Source: Rebecca billardiae RCC1528
Lineage: Eukaryota; Haptophyta
NCBI GenBank assembly: GCA_965240325.2
Contig: OZ251231.1
Span: 806,001-870,000, forward strand
DNA length: 64,000 bases
Reading direction: 5' to 3'
Below are positions 39,506-51,357 of this stretch, piece by piece; the stretch's first letter is position 1; the number at the start of each line of letters is the position of its first letter. The notes below the pieces were generated by a model. That model searched no databases. It saw only the letters and a list, made by a program, of their open reading frames with translations, and was not told the origin of the DNA. The position numbers and the translations under genes are program-made.

Positions 39506-42500
39506 ATCGTCGTCGTCGTCGTCGAATTCCGAGTCGAGCTCAGAGTCGGAGGTGGGCGCGCCGCGGCGCGCGCGGCGGGGCGCGTGGCGGGTGCGCGCCG
39601 CGCCGCGCCGACCGCGCTTGCCAAGCGGCGGGTGCGGCAGCCGCAGCGCCGACAGCTGCAGCTCCGCCATTCGCTGCAGCACGCCGTCAACAGACTCGGA
39701 CACGGCCGCGCCGCCGAGCAGCGGCAGCGAGCGGCGACGGTGTGCGCGCGGCATGGGCGACGCGTCGCGGCTGCCGGGCGGCTTGCGCTCGGCGCCCGGC
39801 GCGTCGTCGGCGGGCCCGCCCTCGCCGTGCGCGCGCGCCGCGTCGCGCCTCCGCGCCCGCTCGCGCCGCCGGTACTCGTCCGCCAGCGCGGGCCTGAGCG
39901 GCAGCTCGCCCGTCGCAAAGACGGTGCTGCGCAGCTGCTGGCCGAGCAGGCCGGCCATGATCGGCTCCTTGAGCCGCAGCATGATGGACGGGCAGAGGGT
40001 CGGGTCGGCGGGGAGCTCGCAGGGCACGACGATGCGCACGTACTCCGCCCCGCCCTCCAGCGCGAACCGCCGGCTCACCTTCACCGGCTCCCCCGAGCCC
40101 GGCTGCAGCTCGAGCTCGAGCTCGACCTCCTTGGTCGACTCGTGCGCGAGCGACCGACCCTCGGTCCGAAGGCCGAGGACGAGCAGCTCGATGGCGCAGC
40201 GGACGGTGGGGAGGCCGAGCGGCTCGGCGAGGCGCACCTCCTTGGGCGGCGCGTCGAGCCACTTGATCCCGAGCGCGCCGCTCAGCCCGCCCGGCTGCGT
40301 CACGCCGTCCACCGCCGTCGAGTCGCCGAACTTGAGCCGCTTCTGCTGGTCGCGCGTCGCCGACTGCGCGTAGAAGTACGAAGCGGCTGCCGACTCCTCG
40401 ACGACGAAGCCGGCGAGGACGGCGCCGCGCGGCGCGCGCGGCGCGTCGGCGAGGCGCGAGCTCGCCGGCGTGAGCGCCGCGCCCGCGTGCCGGTGCGCCG
40501 AGAGCTCGTACCACAGCGGCTCCGCCGCGCGCTTGGACGCGGAGCGCGGCTGCACGCGCCGCGCCGCCTGCGACATGGGCACGGCGGCCGAGCCGACGAG
40601 CGTCGCGGCGCCCACCGTCTCGGAGGCGGCCCAGACCTCGAGCGTGGCGACGGGCCAGAGGAGCCGGTCGACGGGGAGCGGCAGCGTCAGCGTGAGCACC
40701 TCGAACCAGCCGGGGCACGTCGTCAGCGCGCGCGTCGCCGAGCGCGCCGCCGAGTAGCAGCCGCCGCACCGGAACACCACGTAGGTGTCGGGCGAACCGC
40801 GCGCGTCGGTGGCGGGCAGCCGGTCGGCGATGTACAGGCGCATCTTGAGCTTGGCGGGCATGAGCACGGGCGGGCGCTCGGGCAGCGGGCCGTTCACGTC
40901 GCCCGCCGGCGCGCGGTGCCGCGGGCCGAAGTGCGTCTCGAGCAGCAGCTCGACCGACTCGCCGACGCCCGCGCGCTCGCGCTCGGCCGACGGACCGTCG
41001 ACGTACTGCAGCGTAAGCCAGTGCGGGCGCGGCCGCACAAAGTTGACGTCGTTCACGCCGGGGTCGGGCGGGAGCTGGCCGAGCGCGCCGACGGGGAGCC
41101 GCGCGAACGCGATCGGCGAGCCCGCCGCGCCGCCGAGCAGCGTCACGAACACGTCGGGCTGCAGCGGCTGCTCGAGCGGCAGCAGCGCCCACACCGCGAG
41201 CTGCTCGTTCCACTCGGCCGCGCGCGCGCCCGAGTGGCCCGCCGGCTTGGTCTCGCGCTCGACGTGGCCGAGCTGCACGCGCACGACGAGCTGGCGCTCG
41301 TCGGGCACGCCCGTCGCCGCGAACACCTTCACGACCAGCGCGTGCTCGTGCATCTGCGCCTGGCTCGGCGCGGTGCGGAAGTGGAGCGTCGAGACGGAGC
41401 CCATCGCGGAGAAGAGAGTGTTCGACTGCTCGAGCTGCGAGGGCGCGCGCTGCCGCTTGCGGTAGAGGCGGCAGAGGAGCGAGCCGCGCCACGCGTTGGG
41501 CGGCGCCTCGCCGCGCGCGACCGCGCCGAACACGCCGGGCTTCGAGCCGATCGCCGCGCCGTACAGCTGCACCGGCTTGTAGGTCGTCTCCATCGTGATG
41601 CCGCGGCGCACGACCGAGATCAGCGAGATGTTGGCGTACCCAATCACGTCGCGCGTGGACTCGTCGACGACGAGGATCTGGATGCGGTCGGCGAGCGCGG
41701 GGAGCGGCAGCGGCATGCGCAGCTTCTGCTCCCACGACGCCTCCGTCGGCTCGTGCGTCGCGTCCACGCGCGCGGGCAGCGTCTGCAGCTCGAGGCCGCC
41801 GAAGCGCATGATGATCACCGCGCGCAGCGCGGACGAGCTCGCCGCGGGCATCGGCCGCGAGGGCGCGTTGGGCTTGAGCCCGTCGGCGGTGAGCACGTCG
41901 AGGCAGAGCTCGCCGAACGCGAGCCGCACCGCCGGCGAGAGCAGCACGCCGCGCCGCGGGCCGTGCTCCAGCGGCGGCTCGACCGGGATCGACGCGGCGC
42001 GGCCTGGCCCGAGGAGCAGCGCGTTCACGCGTACAAACCCCTTCGTGAAGCGGTCGGCGGCGACGAGCGCGCCGTCCATCTGCTCCTTGCTGAAGAGGGC
42101 GAGCCACGCGTGCCACAGCGCGTGCGACGGCGAGCCCCACACGTGCAGCAGCTCGAGCTCGCACGTGCCGATCAGGTCGGACGTGAGCGTGTCCGCGTCG
42201 CGCACCTCGAACAGCACCGAGTGCAGCGCCGCGCGGTCGGTGGTGAGGTTGGGCAGCGGGAAGACCATCGTCGTGCCCCACGTGCACGAGAGGCACTTGC
42301 GATTCACGTGCGTCCGCTGCCGCTGCTTCCCCACCGACACCTGCACGTACGGGTCGGACGTGCCAGTTGGGTCGCGCGCGGCGAGCGCCTCCGCCTCGAG
42401 CACCGTCACGCGCAGCGCGTAGTCGCCCGGCGGGATGGGGTCGTGCGTGTGCCCGCTCACGTTGCGCTGGGGCTGCAGGATCGACGCGAACAGGTCGCCC

Positions 42501-42613
42501 GTCCCCATGCGCGGCGCGGCCGCCAGCCGACTCAGCGTGAAGCCCGACGACACCGCCGACGCCTCCGTGGACGCTCGCGCCGAGCCCGGCCCCTGGCGGC
42601 GCGATGGCGCCAT
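36289..42613 (-). CDS. Ferlin-like multi-C2 membrane protein (two exons)
   Basis: Exons 42613-37436 and 37287-36289 joined across a 148-nt GC-rich intron (GTGCGC..CAG, phase 0) give 2,058 aa. Ferlins are tail-anchored Ca2+ sensors acting in vesicle-membrane fusion and repair. At least six C2-type units are seen near residues 64-157, 232-335, 424-515, 586-700, 1603-1726 and 1767-1895. The first C2 has the full acidic set (D81, D87, D139, D141, D146) for Ca2+ binding. The fifth carries EIGSTDIDLEDRFYS, and the sixth DVHWGVVDGSALFNWRFIFR, both characteristic of ferlin C2E/C2F. A transmembrane helix at 2005-2036 is followed by a 22-residue tail. Residues of about 1010-1560 are disordered, with poly-Asp, poly-Gly and Arg/Ser runs unlike animal ferlins. 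The start is 585 bp from the divergent ABC transporter start. Confidence 0.88.
37288..37435 (-). other. Ferlin intron (148 nt)
   Basis: Minus strand: donor GAGCGGCGG|GTGCGCGCG, acceptor GCACGGCGCAG|CCGCTGTAC. Removal joins LKPVERR to PLYKETAS in frame; without it the C-terminal C2 and membrane anchor are out of frame. Confidence 0.85.
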
Positions 42614-43197
42614 CGGCGCCGGCTAGCGGGCTTGGCGACGCGAGCCGGGCGCGGCGATCGCGAGCCTCACGCGCTGGGCCGCTCGCGGACGGCGCCGCCC
42701 CGCTCCGCTCGCCACACCCGCGCGGGGAGCGCCGAGGCAAGCACGCCTCGTCGCCGCCGACGAGCTGGCCGAGCGCCACCCTGCAGCTGGTGCGCGCTGC
42801 CGCCGCCGCACTTTTTGTACCACTACGTTCTCAGTATGCGCGCGCGCGCTTTTTGGGGCGGCCATTGTCATTGTCATCAGGATTCCCGCGCTCAACTATG
42901 GGTACTGAGTCGCTGTGCTAAATTTTACCCCAGCATCGGGCTTGGCGCTGGTACTTCTCAGCGCGTTGTCGTCGCACTCGTCATCCTGTGACGGGAGGAG
43001 TAGCCACGGAGAACCCGCGCGCCTGCCCAACTGCCAACGCGTCCGTTGCATTGATTGGCACTACGCTGGAGCTCACTTTCCCGCGGCAGCGCGAGCTGCT
43101 CCTCCCTCGGTGGCCTTGACAGTGGGGGGGTTCAAGGCTGCCACCGGGGCCTCGGCCGCCGCCAACGCGAGCGCGCCTCGGGGTCGGCCGCTGCGGC
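42614..43197. promoter_or_regulatory. Divergent intergenic region between ferlin and ABCA genes
   Basis: 584 bp separate the two start codons. It is GC-rich near both genes, with an AT-richer centre near 42.80-42.92 kb (CACTTTTTGTACCACTACG). No defined element is recognised. Confidence 0.4.
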
Positions 43198-46100
43198 ATG
43201 CCGTGGGATGACGACCGCGTGCTCCAGTGGCGCGAGGAGAGCGCGCGGCCCAGTAAGACGCACGGCCGGGCGCACAGCATCCTCCGCGACTTCCGGCTGC
43301 AGCTCTGGTCGCTCGCGCTGAAGAACAGGATCCTCTTCACGCAGTCCAGGGCCATCTTGATCACGCTGCTGGTGATGCCCGTGGGGTGCATGGTGCTGCT
43401 CGGGCTGGTGGACTGGAACTACAACCAGCCGCCTGGGATCGTCACGCCGGAAGGGCCGTTCTACACCCTCTCCTCCTCGCCCACGGCGGGCACGCGCGAC
43501 GTGGGCTGCCGCGTGTTTGCGACCGGCGCGGGCACGGTCATCTCGGGCGCGTGGTGCGCGCCGATGGTGTTCTCACCCACGCTGAACGGCGCCGTGGTGT
43601 CGCTGATGGAGGACGTTGCCGAGCGCAAGGGCTGGGGCGTGCGCACGATGTCCTCGGAGCAGGCGAACAGCACGGCGATGCCGGCCGAGTGCGCGCTGCC
43701 GCGCTGCGTTCTCGGCTTCGAGTCGTCGGACGACCTCGGCACGTGGCTGTCGCAGAACCGCGGGCGCGCGGGCACGGCGATCGTGTTCGTCGAGTACGCC
43801 TCCTCCCTCAACGGCACGCTCGTCGACCTGCCGGACGACGAGCTCCCGCAGAAGCTCGCGTTCGAGGTGTGGTACAACGAGACCGCGCTCGACTTCTACG
43901 CCAAGAATGGCGACGACAAGCTGGCGGCCGGGCTGAACGAGTCGTCGGGGTACCTGATGGGCGCGCAGCACGTGGTGGAGGAGGCGGTGCTCGCGCGCCG
44001 GCTCGGCCGCTCCGAGCTGCGCACGCGCGTCAACTTCCGCCAGTACCCGTACGTCGAGCGCAAGGAGTTCACCGACGGCGTGCGGCTGTTTGGCGGCCCG
44101 TTCTTCTTCATGCCGCTCGGGCTGCCGATGCTGCTGATCGTGAACCAGGTGGTGGGCGAGAAGGAGCTGGGCAGCCTGGCGGTGATGCGCCAGCTCGGGC
44201 TGTACGAGGGCGCGTGGTGGCTCTCCTTCGCGGTGCAGCAGGCCGTGCTCATCGGCGTGATCGCCGTGATCATGATCACGGTCGGGATCACGGTGCGGCT
44301 CCCCTTCTTTGTGATGACCGACTTTGCCGTCCTCTTCCCCGCGCTCTGGCTGTACGGGATGGCGCTCTCGTCGGTGGCGATCAGCATGACCGTGTGCTTC
44401 TCGCGCACGCGCTCGGCCAACGTGTGGGCCGGCGTCGTCTTCGGCTTCCTCATGGTCACCTCGCTGCAGATGGGGCTGCTGTACGCTGGCTCGTTTGCGG
44501 CGCAGGACGTGGTCAATCTGATGCACGACCCGACCGTCGTGCGCGCGCCCGAGGTGAACGGGCTGGCGCAGGTGGTGTACCCGCCGTACGCGTTCTTCAA
44601 GATCGCGTACGACATCACCGAGCTCACGCGGCGCTCGCCCGACATCGACCCGCAGACCAACCTCACCATCTTCGTCATGCAGGACACGTACGAGCACGGA
44701 GACCTGTACCGCGGCAACTACACGGGCGAGATTCAGATGCTGTTCGGCGCGGACGGCGACACGTTCACGCTGCCGCCGACGAGCGAGTCGTTCGAGTGGC
44801 TCGGCGTGTCGATCATCGCGTCGCTCGTCGCGACGTGGTACCTCTCGCAGGTCACCACCTCGGCGTACGGCCAGGGCCGCCCGCCGTGGTTCTTCCTGCT
44901 GCACTCGTACTGGTGGCAGAGCGAGAGCGTGCGCGGCAACGAGCAGCTGCTCGCGCGCTACCGCGCGCACGCGCACCCGCGCGACCTCGAGCACCTGGAC
45001 GTGGACGTCGCCGCGGAGGCGTACGCCGTGCTCGGCGGGAACCTCTCGGAGGAGCGGCGCGTCGCGCTGTACGACGTGCAGCGCCGCTTCGGCAAGAGCC
45101 ACGCGGTGCGCGGCCTCTCCTTCTCGATGCAGGAGGATGAGATCTTTGCGCTGCTCGGGCACAACGGCGCGGGCAAGTCCACAACCATCAACGTGATCAC
45201 GGGCCACTACAAGCCGTCGGCGGGGGACACGCTGGTGTACGGCGCGTCGGTGCAGAACGACACGCAGGTCGTGCGCAAGATGGTCGGGCTGTGCCCGCAG
45301 CACGACGTGCTGTACGACACGCTGAGCGCGCGCGAGCACCTGCGGCTGATCGGGCGGTTCAAGGGCGTCTCGCGGCGCATCCTGCTCAAGCAGGTGCCCG
45401 CGGCGCTCAAGGCGGTGCGGCTGAGCGGCGTCGCGGACAAGGCGCCGGGCACGTTCTCCGGCGGGATGAAGCGCCGGCTCTCCGTCGCGATGGCGTACAT
45501 CGGCGAGCCGCGCCTCGTCGTGCTCGACGAGCCCACCACCGGCATGGACCCGTACAACCGCAAGTTTGTGTGGGACTTGATCTCACACTCGCGCGAGGAG
45601 CGCACGACGCTGCTCACGACGCACTCGATGGAGGAGGCCGAGGCGCTGGGGAACACGATCGGGATCATGTCGCACGGCCAGCTCACCGCGCTCGGCTCGA
45701 ACGTCCACCTGAAGATGCGCTTCGGCGCCGGGTACACGCTGCGCCTCGTCGCCGGCTCGGAGCCGCAGCTGCGCACGCTGCAGGCGCAGGTGCGCGGGCT
45801 CATGCCGACCGCGGAGCTGCTCGACGACTCGGCGGGCAGCTGCACGTACGCGATCGCCGAGAGCGAGATGGGCCACGCCACGCCGCTGCTCAAGTACATC
45901 GAGGAGCTGCAGGTCGCGCAGGGCGACGGGAGCCGCGCGCCCGTCGGCGACGAGGTGCAGCTCACCGACTGGCTGCTCACGCACACCACGCTCGAGGAGG
46001 TGTTCATACGGCTGGCGCAGAGCGCGCGCACAGAGCGCGCGCCGGGCGAGGCTGAGAGCGACGCCGACGAGGACGTGTCCGTCTACGGGCGCGGCGGCGG

Positions 46101-49100
46101 CGGCGGCGGCGGGAGCGGCGCGGGCGCGCCCGCCGCCGCGCCCGCCGCCGACGCGTCCAGCCGCTCGCCGTCGGACGTGTCGAGCTCGCTGGCCAAGGGC
46201 GCGGCGCGCATCGTGCCGCGCATGCTGTCCAAAGGCGTACTGACGGCCAGCTCGGCGAGCGCGCCCGCGGCCGAGACGCCGTCGAAGCCGCCGGGCGGGC
46301 TGAGCCACCCGCCGCTGCGCGCGCGGCTCTTCGGCACCGCCGTCAGGGCGCTCGGCGGCCGCGGCTCGCCCGCCTCGCCGCCCGCCGACGGGCCCTCGCC
46401 GGCCGAGGCCGCCGAGCAGCGGCGGCTCGGCGCGCGCGGCGCGTTCCGCCGCCTCTCCCGCTCGATGAAGCTCGCGTCTCACTTCACCTTTGTGGAGCGG
46501 CGGCGGCGGTCGCGCCCGCTGATGGCGGCGGTGTGGAAGAACATCGCGATCTACCGGCGGCAGACCTCGCTCAAGCAGATGTCCAACCTGTGCGTGCCGC
46601 TGCTGCTGCTCAGCGGGCTCGTGATCTCCCAGGTGCTGCTGATCGACATTGCGGAGATGGAGCTCACGCGCGAGGCCGACTTCATGACGGCGCACATCGC
46701 CGAGGCGTGCGAGAACGTGACGCGGCTGTTCGACGAGGCGTGCGAGGAGCGCATCTCGCTGCGCCGCGGCACCGACCTCGCGGAGGACTGCCGCTTCTGC
46801 GCGCAGGAGGAGTTTGCGGACTACCAGATCTGCTGCGAGCTCGAGCGCTCGTGGATCGACAGCTGCCACCCCAACCAGTGTGTGGGCACGGCCGAGGGCG
46901 CGCGCACGGCCGCGCCGCCCGACTTCAGCCTGTGCGAGAGCGCGCCGAACGCGTCGAGCCTGTGCGTGTGCCGCGACGACGAGGGCGAGCGCTCCGCCGC
47001 GCTGCAGCAGCGCCTCGACGAGACGCCGATGTGCAAGGCGTACAACGAGCGCATCCGCGGCCGGCTCGCGTCTGCGTCCATTGTTTGGATGCCGACCGAC
47101 GACGACATGTCCGCGTTCGAGGGCGTGGACACGTGGCTCGGCTGGCGCGTGCCCGTGTTCGCGCCCTCGCGCGCCGGCTTCGGCCGGCTCGAGACGGACC
47201 AGCGCGGCGGCACCTACCTGCGCCGGCTGCAGCGCGCGCCGTGGGGCAGCGGCACCGTCTTCGAGGGCTCGACGCCCGCGGCGCTCGCGCGCGCGGCCGA
47301 CGGGCTGACGGAGGGCCAATACAACGTGACGCGCGACCTGCGCAACAAGATGGCGGGCGAGGGGCTGGCCCGCTTCTTCCCCGCGACGTTCGCGCGCACG
47401 CGCTTCGGCTCGGCCGACGGGCAGCCCTCCGCCGAGTGCGTCGTCGCCTCGTCCACCGTGCGCTGCTGCTTCGAGGCGGAGCTCTCGAACCTTGGCGCGC
47501 CAAACGCTGAGGGCACGGTCGAGATCTGCGGCGACCTGGGCGCGCTGGGCGAGGACTGCCCCGGCCGGTTCGAGGACGACCCGCGCGAGTTCGCGCGCGC
47601 GCACTTCGGCTGGAACGACGACGTGATCGACGAGCAGGGCGTGGGCTTCGTCAGCCCGCCCTCCGGCCACTACTACCTCGCCGAGGGCAAGCTCGCGGAC
47701 GTGAAGGGCCGGCCGACGCAGTGCACCAAGGCGTGGTCGGCCGAGTGGGAGACGCCGCTGTGCATGGCGGTGCGCGCGCGCGGGGGCGAGAACGCGACGA
47801 GCGCGACGTGCGCCGAGATCCGCGCCGACTTCGACACGTGGTTCCCCCTCGTCGAGCCGGGCAAAGCGCGCGAGCCGGTCACGGGCGACGACTTCAGCTG
47901 GACGGCGGAGGAGTGGCGCTTCGAGCGCTCGTGGCGGTGCTCTGGGCTGGACGACGGCTCCCCCGGCATCGACGGCCTCGACGTCTCGTGCGTGGCGTAC
48001 GAGGCGTTCCTCGTGCCCGCGTACACGCCGCTCGCGTGGCGCACGCAGGACGAGCTCAACGCGCACGTGCTGCGCCAGCAGGCGTCGATCCAGTCCGCCG
48101 AGTACGTGACGCGCGACGACGTGCCTCTTGACGTCGACTACAGCACCGAGCTCAACATCGCCGAGCACCTCTTCCCGTCGTGGGCGGTCGACCTGGTCGA
48201 GCTCGACCTGCGGCGCGGCGTGCTCGAGTGGACGCTCACCTCGTTCTTCCGGCTGCACCCCAACGACCCCTTCGCCGAGTACTTCTACGTCAGCGAGCCG
48301 CTGGGGGAGGACCTGACCGGCCAGCCCGCCGAGGGCCCGCGGCGCGAGAGCCTCGCCAAGCCGTTCAAGCTGCAGGGGCAGCTGCAGCTCGAGCGGCTGA
48401 TGCCGTCGGTGCTGCACAACGCGTTCACCAACGCGCTGGTGAAGGAGGAGCTTGGCCCGCGGTACTCGGTCAGGGTCGGCTTCCGCCCGATGCCCGAGGC
48501 GAAGGAGCGCGTGCCCGCGTGGCGCTTCGACATCCTTGCGTACGTGACGGCGGGCGCGATGCCGATCGTGTGCACGATGCTGCTGCCGTCCATCACGTTC
48601 ACGATCGTGCAGGAGAAGCAGTTCAAGCTGCGCTCGCTGATGAACATGATGGGGCTCTCGGAGATGAACTACTGGCTCGTCGAGTGGGTCTTCGCCTCGC
48701 TCGTCTCGCACTTTGTGCGTGCGCCGCGCGCGCCGCGCGCGCCGCGCGGGCGAGTGGCCTGCCGCGCGGCTAAGCTCGCGCGCCGCACGCGCGCCGCCGT
48801 GCCCCCTCGCGCCCTCGGCCTCGGCCGCCCTCCCGCGGCGCAGTCCATGGCGTTCTTCTGGGCGTGCGGGTACGCGTTCGGCGCGCGCTACTTCACGCGC
48901 TCGCTCGTCGCTCTCTTCCTCGCGCTGCAGGTGTGGGCGCAGCTGCAGGTGTCGCTCGCCTTCCTCGCGTCGTGCGCCTTCCAGCGCGTGCGCCCCGCCT
49001 CCGTGATCGTCAACCTCGTCCTGTTCTCGAGCGTGACGGCGGGCGTGACCGTGTGGGTGCTGAGCCAGGAGGACCCGACGAACGTGCGCTGGCGCACCGA

Positions 49101-51010
49101 GTACGACTTCTGGCCATTCTTCGCCTTCTTCCACGTGCTCTGGCTCGCGACGGAGTCGTCGATTGCCGTGCCGTCGCTGCTCGACCTCGAGTCCGAGGTG
49201 GGCCGGGCGTTCATGTTCCTGCTCTTCCACCTGCTCTGGACGTACCCGCTCGCGTTCTACCTCGACGCGATCCTGCCGCGCGAGTTCGGGCTGCCCGCGC
49301 ACCCGCTCTTCTGCTTCGTGCGCACGGGCGCGAGCAGGCGCCGCGCGGCCAAGCGCGAGCCGCGCGAGGCGCTCACGCGCGAGCACGTGCCGCCAAACGT
49401 GCGCGACGCGCGACGCACGACACGCGACGCGCGACGCGCGGCGCGGCGCGGCGCGGGCCGCGCGACCCGGGCCGCGCGGCGCGCGCGGCAGGCCGGCGGC
49501 GCACGCCGCTCATCGCTCGCCCGACCTGCCCGCGGCACGCGGCACGCGGTGCGCGGTGCGCGGTGCGGCGCCGCTGCGCGCGCAGGAGGACCCCGGCGTG
49601 GCCGCCGAGCGCAACGCGATGCACACGCGCTCGCACGACGCGTCCGCACCCGTGCAGGTGTTCAGCCTTCGCAAGACGTTTGGCCAAAAGGTGGGGCAGA
49701 AGGTGGCAATCAACAACCTGAGCTTCAAGATCGACAGGGGTGAGTGCTTCGGGCTGCTCGGCACGAACGGCGCGGGCAAGTCGACCACGATCTCCGTGCT
49801 CACCGGCCTCTTCCACCCGACCTCGGGCACGGCGACGATCGCCGGGTACGACATCCTTACCCACATGAGTAAGATCTACACGGCGATGGGCGTGTGCCCG
49901 CAGTTTGACATCCTGTGGCCCGAGCTCACGGCGCGCGCGCGCGCGCGCGCGCGCGCGCCGCCGGCCGGCACGCGTGGCAGCGCGCGCGCACCGCCCGCCC
50001 GCACGGCGCCCGCTCGGCCGCCGACCTCCCCCTCGCCCCCGCTGCGCCTCGGCCGCGCTGCGTGCGCGACCGCCCCGCCCTCCCGCCTCGCGCAGGTGCT
50101 GGAGCACATTCTCTTCTACTCGAGGCTCAAGGGCGTGCCGCGGCGCGAGGAGAGCACGTCAGCGCGCCGCACCGCCGAGTCTGTGGGGCTGGGGGCGAAG
50201 CTGCGCTCGCGCATCCACACGCTGTCGGGCGGGCAGAAGCGGCGCGTGAGCCTCGCAATGGCACTGATCGGCAAGCCCGCCGTCGTCTTCCTCGACGAGC
50301 CCACCACCGGCCTCGACCCCGAGACGAAGCGGCTGATGTGGCAGCTGATCGAGGACTCCAAGGCGAACCGCGTGATCGTGCTCACCACGCACTCGATGGA
50401 CGAGGCGGACGGTGCGCGCGGAGGCGCGCGCGCTTTCGCTCGAGGCGCGTGCGCGGAGGCGCCCGCTCAGCGCCCACCTCTCCCCCGCCCCGCGCGCGCA
50501 CCGAGCGCAGCGCTGTGCAGCCGCATCGGCATCATGGCGTACGGCGAGCTGCGCGCGCTCGGCACCAACATCCATCTCAAGAACACGTTTGGCGACGGGT
50601 ACAAGATTGACGTGACGCTGATGCCGAGCCAGGAGGAGCGCGTGCACGGCTTCATTCTCTCGATCATCCCGACCGCCGAGCTGCTCAACGTCTTCGTCGG
50701 CAGCCGCACGTACAAGGTGCGCAGGCGAGACGTCTCGCTCGCGAGCGTGTTCCAGCGCATGGAGCGGCGGCCGGCCAACCTCGGGCTGATTGACTGGGGG
50801 CTGCGGCAGACGACGCTCGAGGAGGTCTTCCTCAAGATCGCGCACGAGGCGGAGGCCGCCGCCTCCGCGGTCGAGCCGCCACGGCCCCCCGGCGCGCTCT
50901 CGCGGAGGAAAGCGTACTACGCCTCCGCCATCAGCATGCTGTCCCTGCGCAACGCGAGGGGGGAGGCCGAGGCCGAGAGCGAGCGCGCCGGCAACCGACA
51001 GCGCGTATGA
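43198..51010 (+). CDS. Full-length ABCA-type ABC transporter (five exons)
   Basis: Proposed exons are 43198-48714, 48844-49317, 49586-49930, 50096-50411 and 50511-51010, encoding 2,383 aa. Layout is TMD1-NBD1-TMD2-NBD2, as in ABCA lipid transporters. TMD1 has a first helix near residues 48-67, a lumenal loop and a helix cluster of about 295-460. NBD1 has Walker A GHNGAGKST (654-662), signature FSGGMKRRLS, Walker B RLVVLDEPTTGMDP and H-loop TTHSMEEAE. A Gly/Ala/Pro linker follows. TMD2 has a Cys-rich lumenal domain of some 600 residues. NBD2 has GTNGAGKST (2056-2064), LSGGQKRRVS, VVFLDEPTTGLDP and TTHSMDEAD. Both sites keep all catalytic motifs, so ATP hydrolysis is expected. Substrate is probably a lipid or sterol (family inference). 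Three of the four introns are multiples of three without stops, so a read-through frame exists. Confidence 0.92.
48715..48843 (+). other. ABCA intron 1 (129 nt)
   Basis: CACTTT|GTGCGTGCG to CGGCGCAG|TCCATGGCG, phase 0, inside TMD2. The translated intron is Arg/Ala/Pro-rich and would break a membrane helix. Confidence 0.85.
49318..49585 (+). other. ABCA intron 2 (268 nt)
   Basis: TGCTTC|GTGCGCACG to GCGCGCAG|GAGGACCCC, phase 0. Needed to bring NBD2 into frame with TMD2. Confidence 0.8.
49931..50095 (+). other. ABCA intron 3 (165 nt), GC-AG type
   Basis: GAGCTCACG|GCGCGCGCG to CCTCGCGCAG|GTGCTGGAG. No GT is available at the required place: the flanking family sequence DILWPELT / VLEHILFYSRLKG must join directly, so the donor is GC. 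Confidence 0.75.
50412..50510 (+). other. ABCA intron 4 (99 nt)
   Basis: GCGGACG|GTGCGCGCG to GAGCGCAG|CGCTGTGC, phase 1. Restores DEADALCSRIGIMAYGELRA, the usual sequence after the H-loop. Confidence 0.85.
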
Positions 51011-51357
51011 CCGCGGCCGCGCGCGCTCCGTGGCCGTGCGGTCTCGCATGGCGAATGACTAGGTACCGCCGCGTGGCGCGCGCTTGACGATGATGACGGC
51101 GACGACGACGTCGTCAGGGCGGATGGCGTGTACTCCCATCGATCGATGTCAGTGGCAGGCACGTCATACCGCCTGTGGTAGTCCGGGTTACTATGGTAGT
51201 AGTAGTATCATACTACGTGTCCCATAGTAGTACATACATGCATGTACGCCCATACCGGAGTACGACTACGGACAGGCTGTATACAGTTCGCACGCTCTCC
51301 GAAGAGAGACCTGGAAACTGGTTCTGATCTACTACGCGCACTACTGTCAATCACGCC
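51011..51357. other. Intergenic between ABCA and palindrome copy 2
   Basis: Contains TAGTAGTAGTATCATACTACG and other short symmetric TAC/GTA words. No gene. Confidence 0.4.

Noticed and set aside
38999-42991. A 1,330-codon plus-strand frame
   Set aside because: It is fully antisense to the ferlin exon, is Arg/Ala/Val-rich with no domains, and exists only because GC-rich codons lack stops on the other strand.
45583-49386. A 1,267-codon minus-strand frame
   Set aside because: Antisense shadow of the ABCA transporter; no motifs and biased Arg/Glu/His composition.
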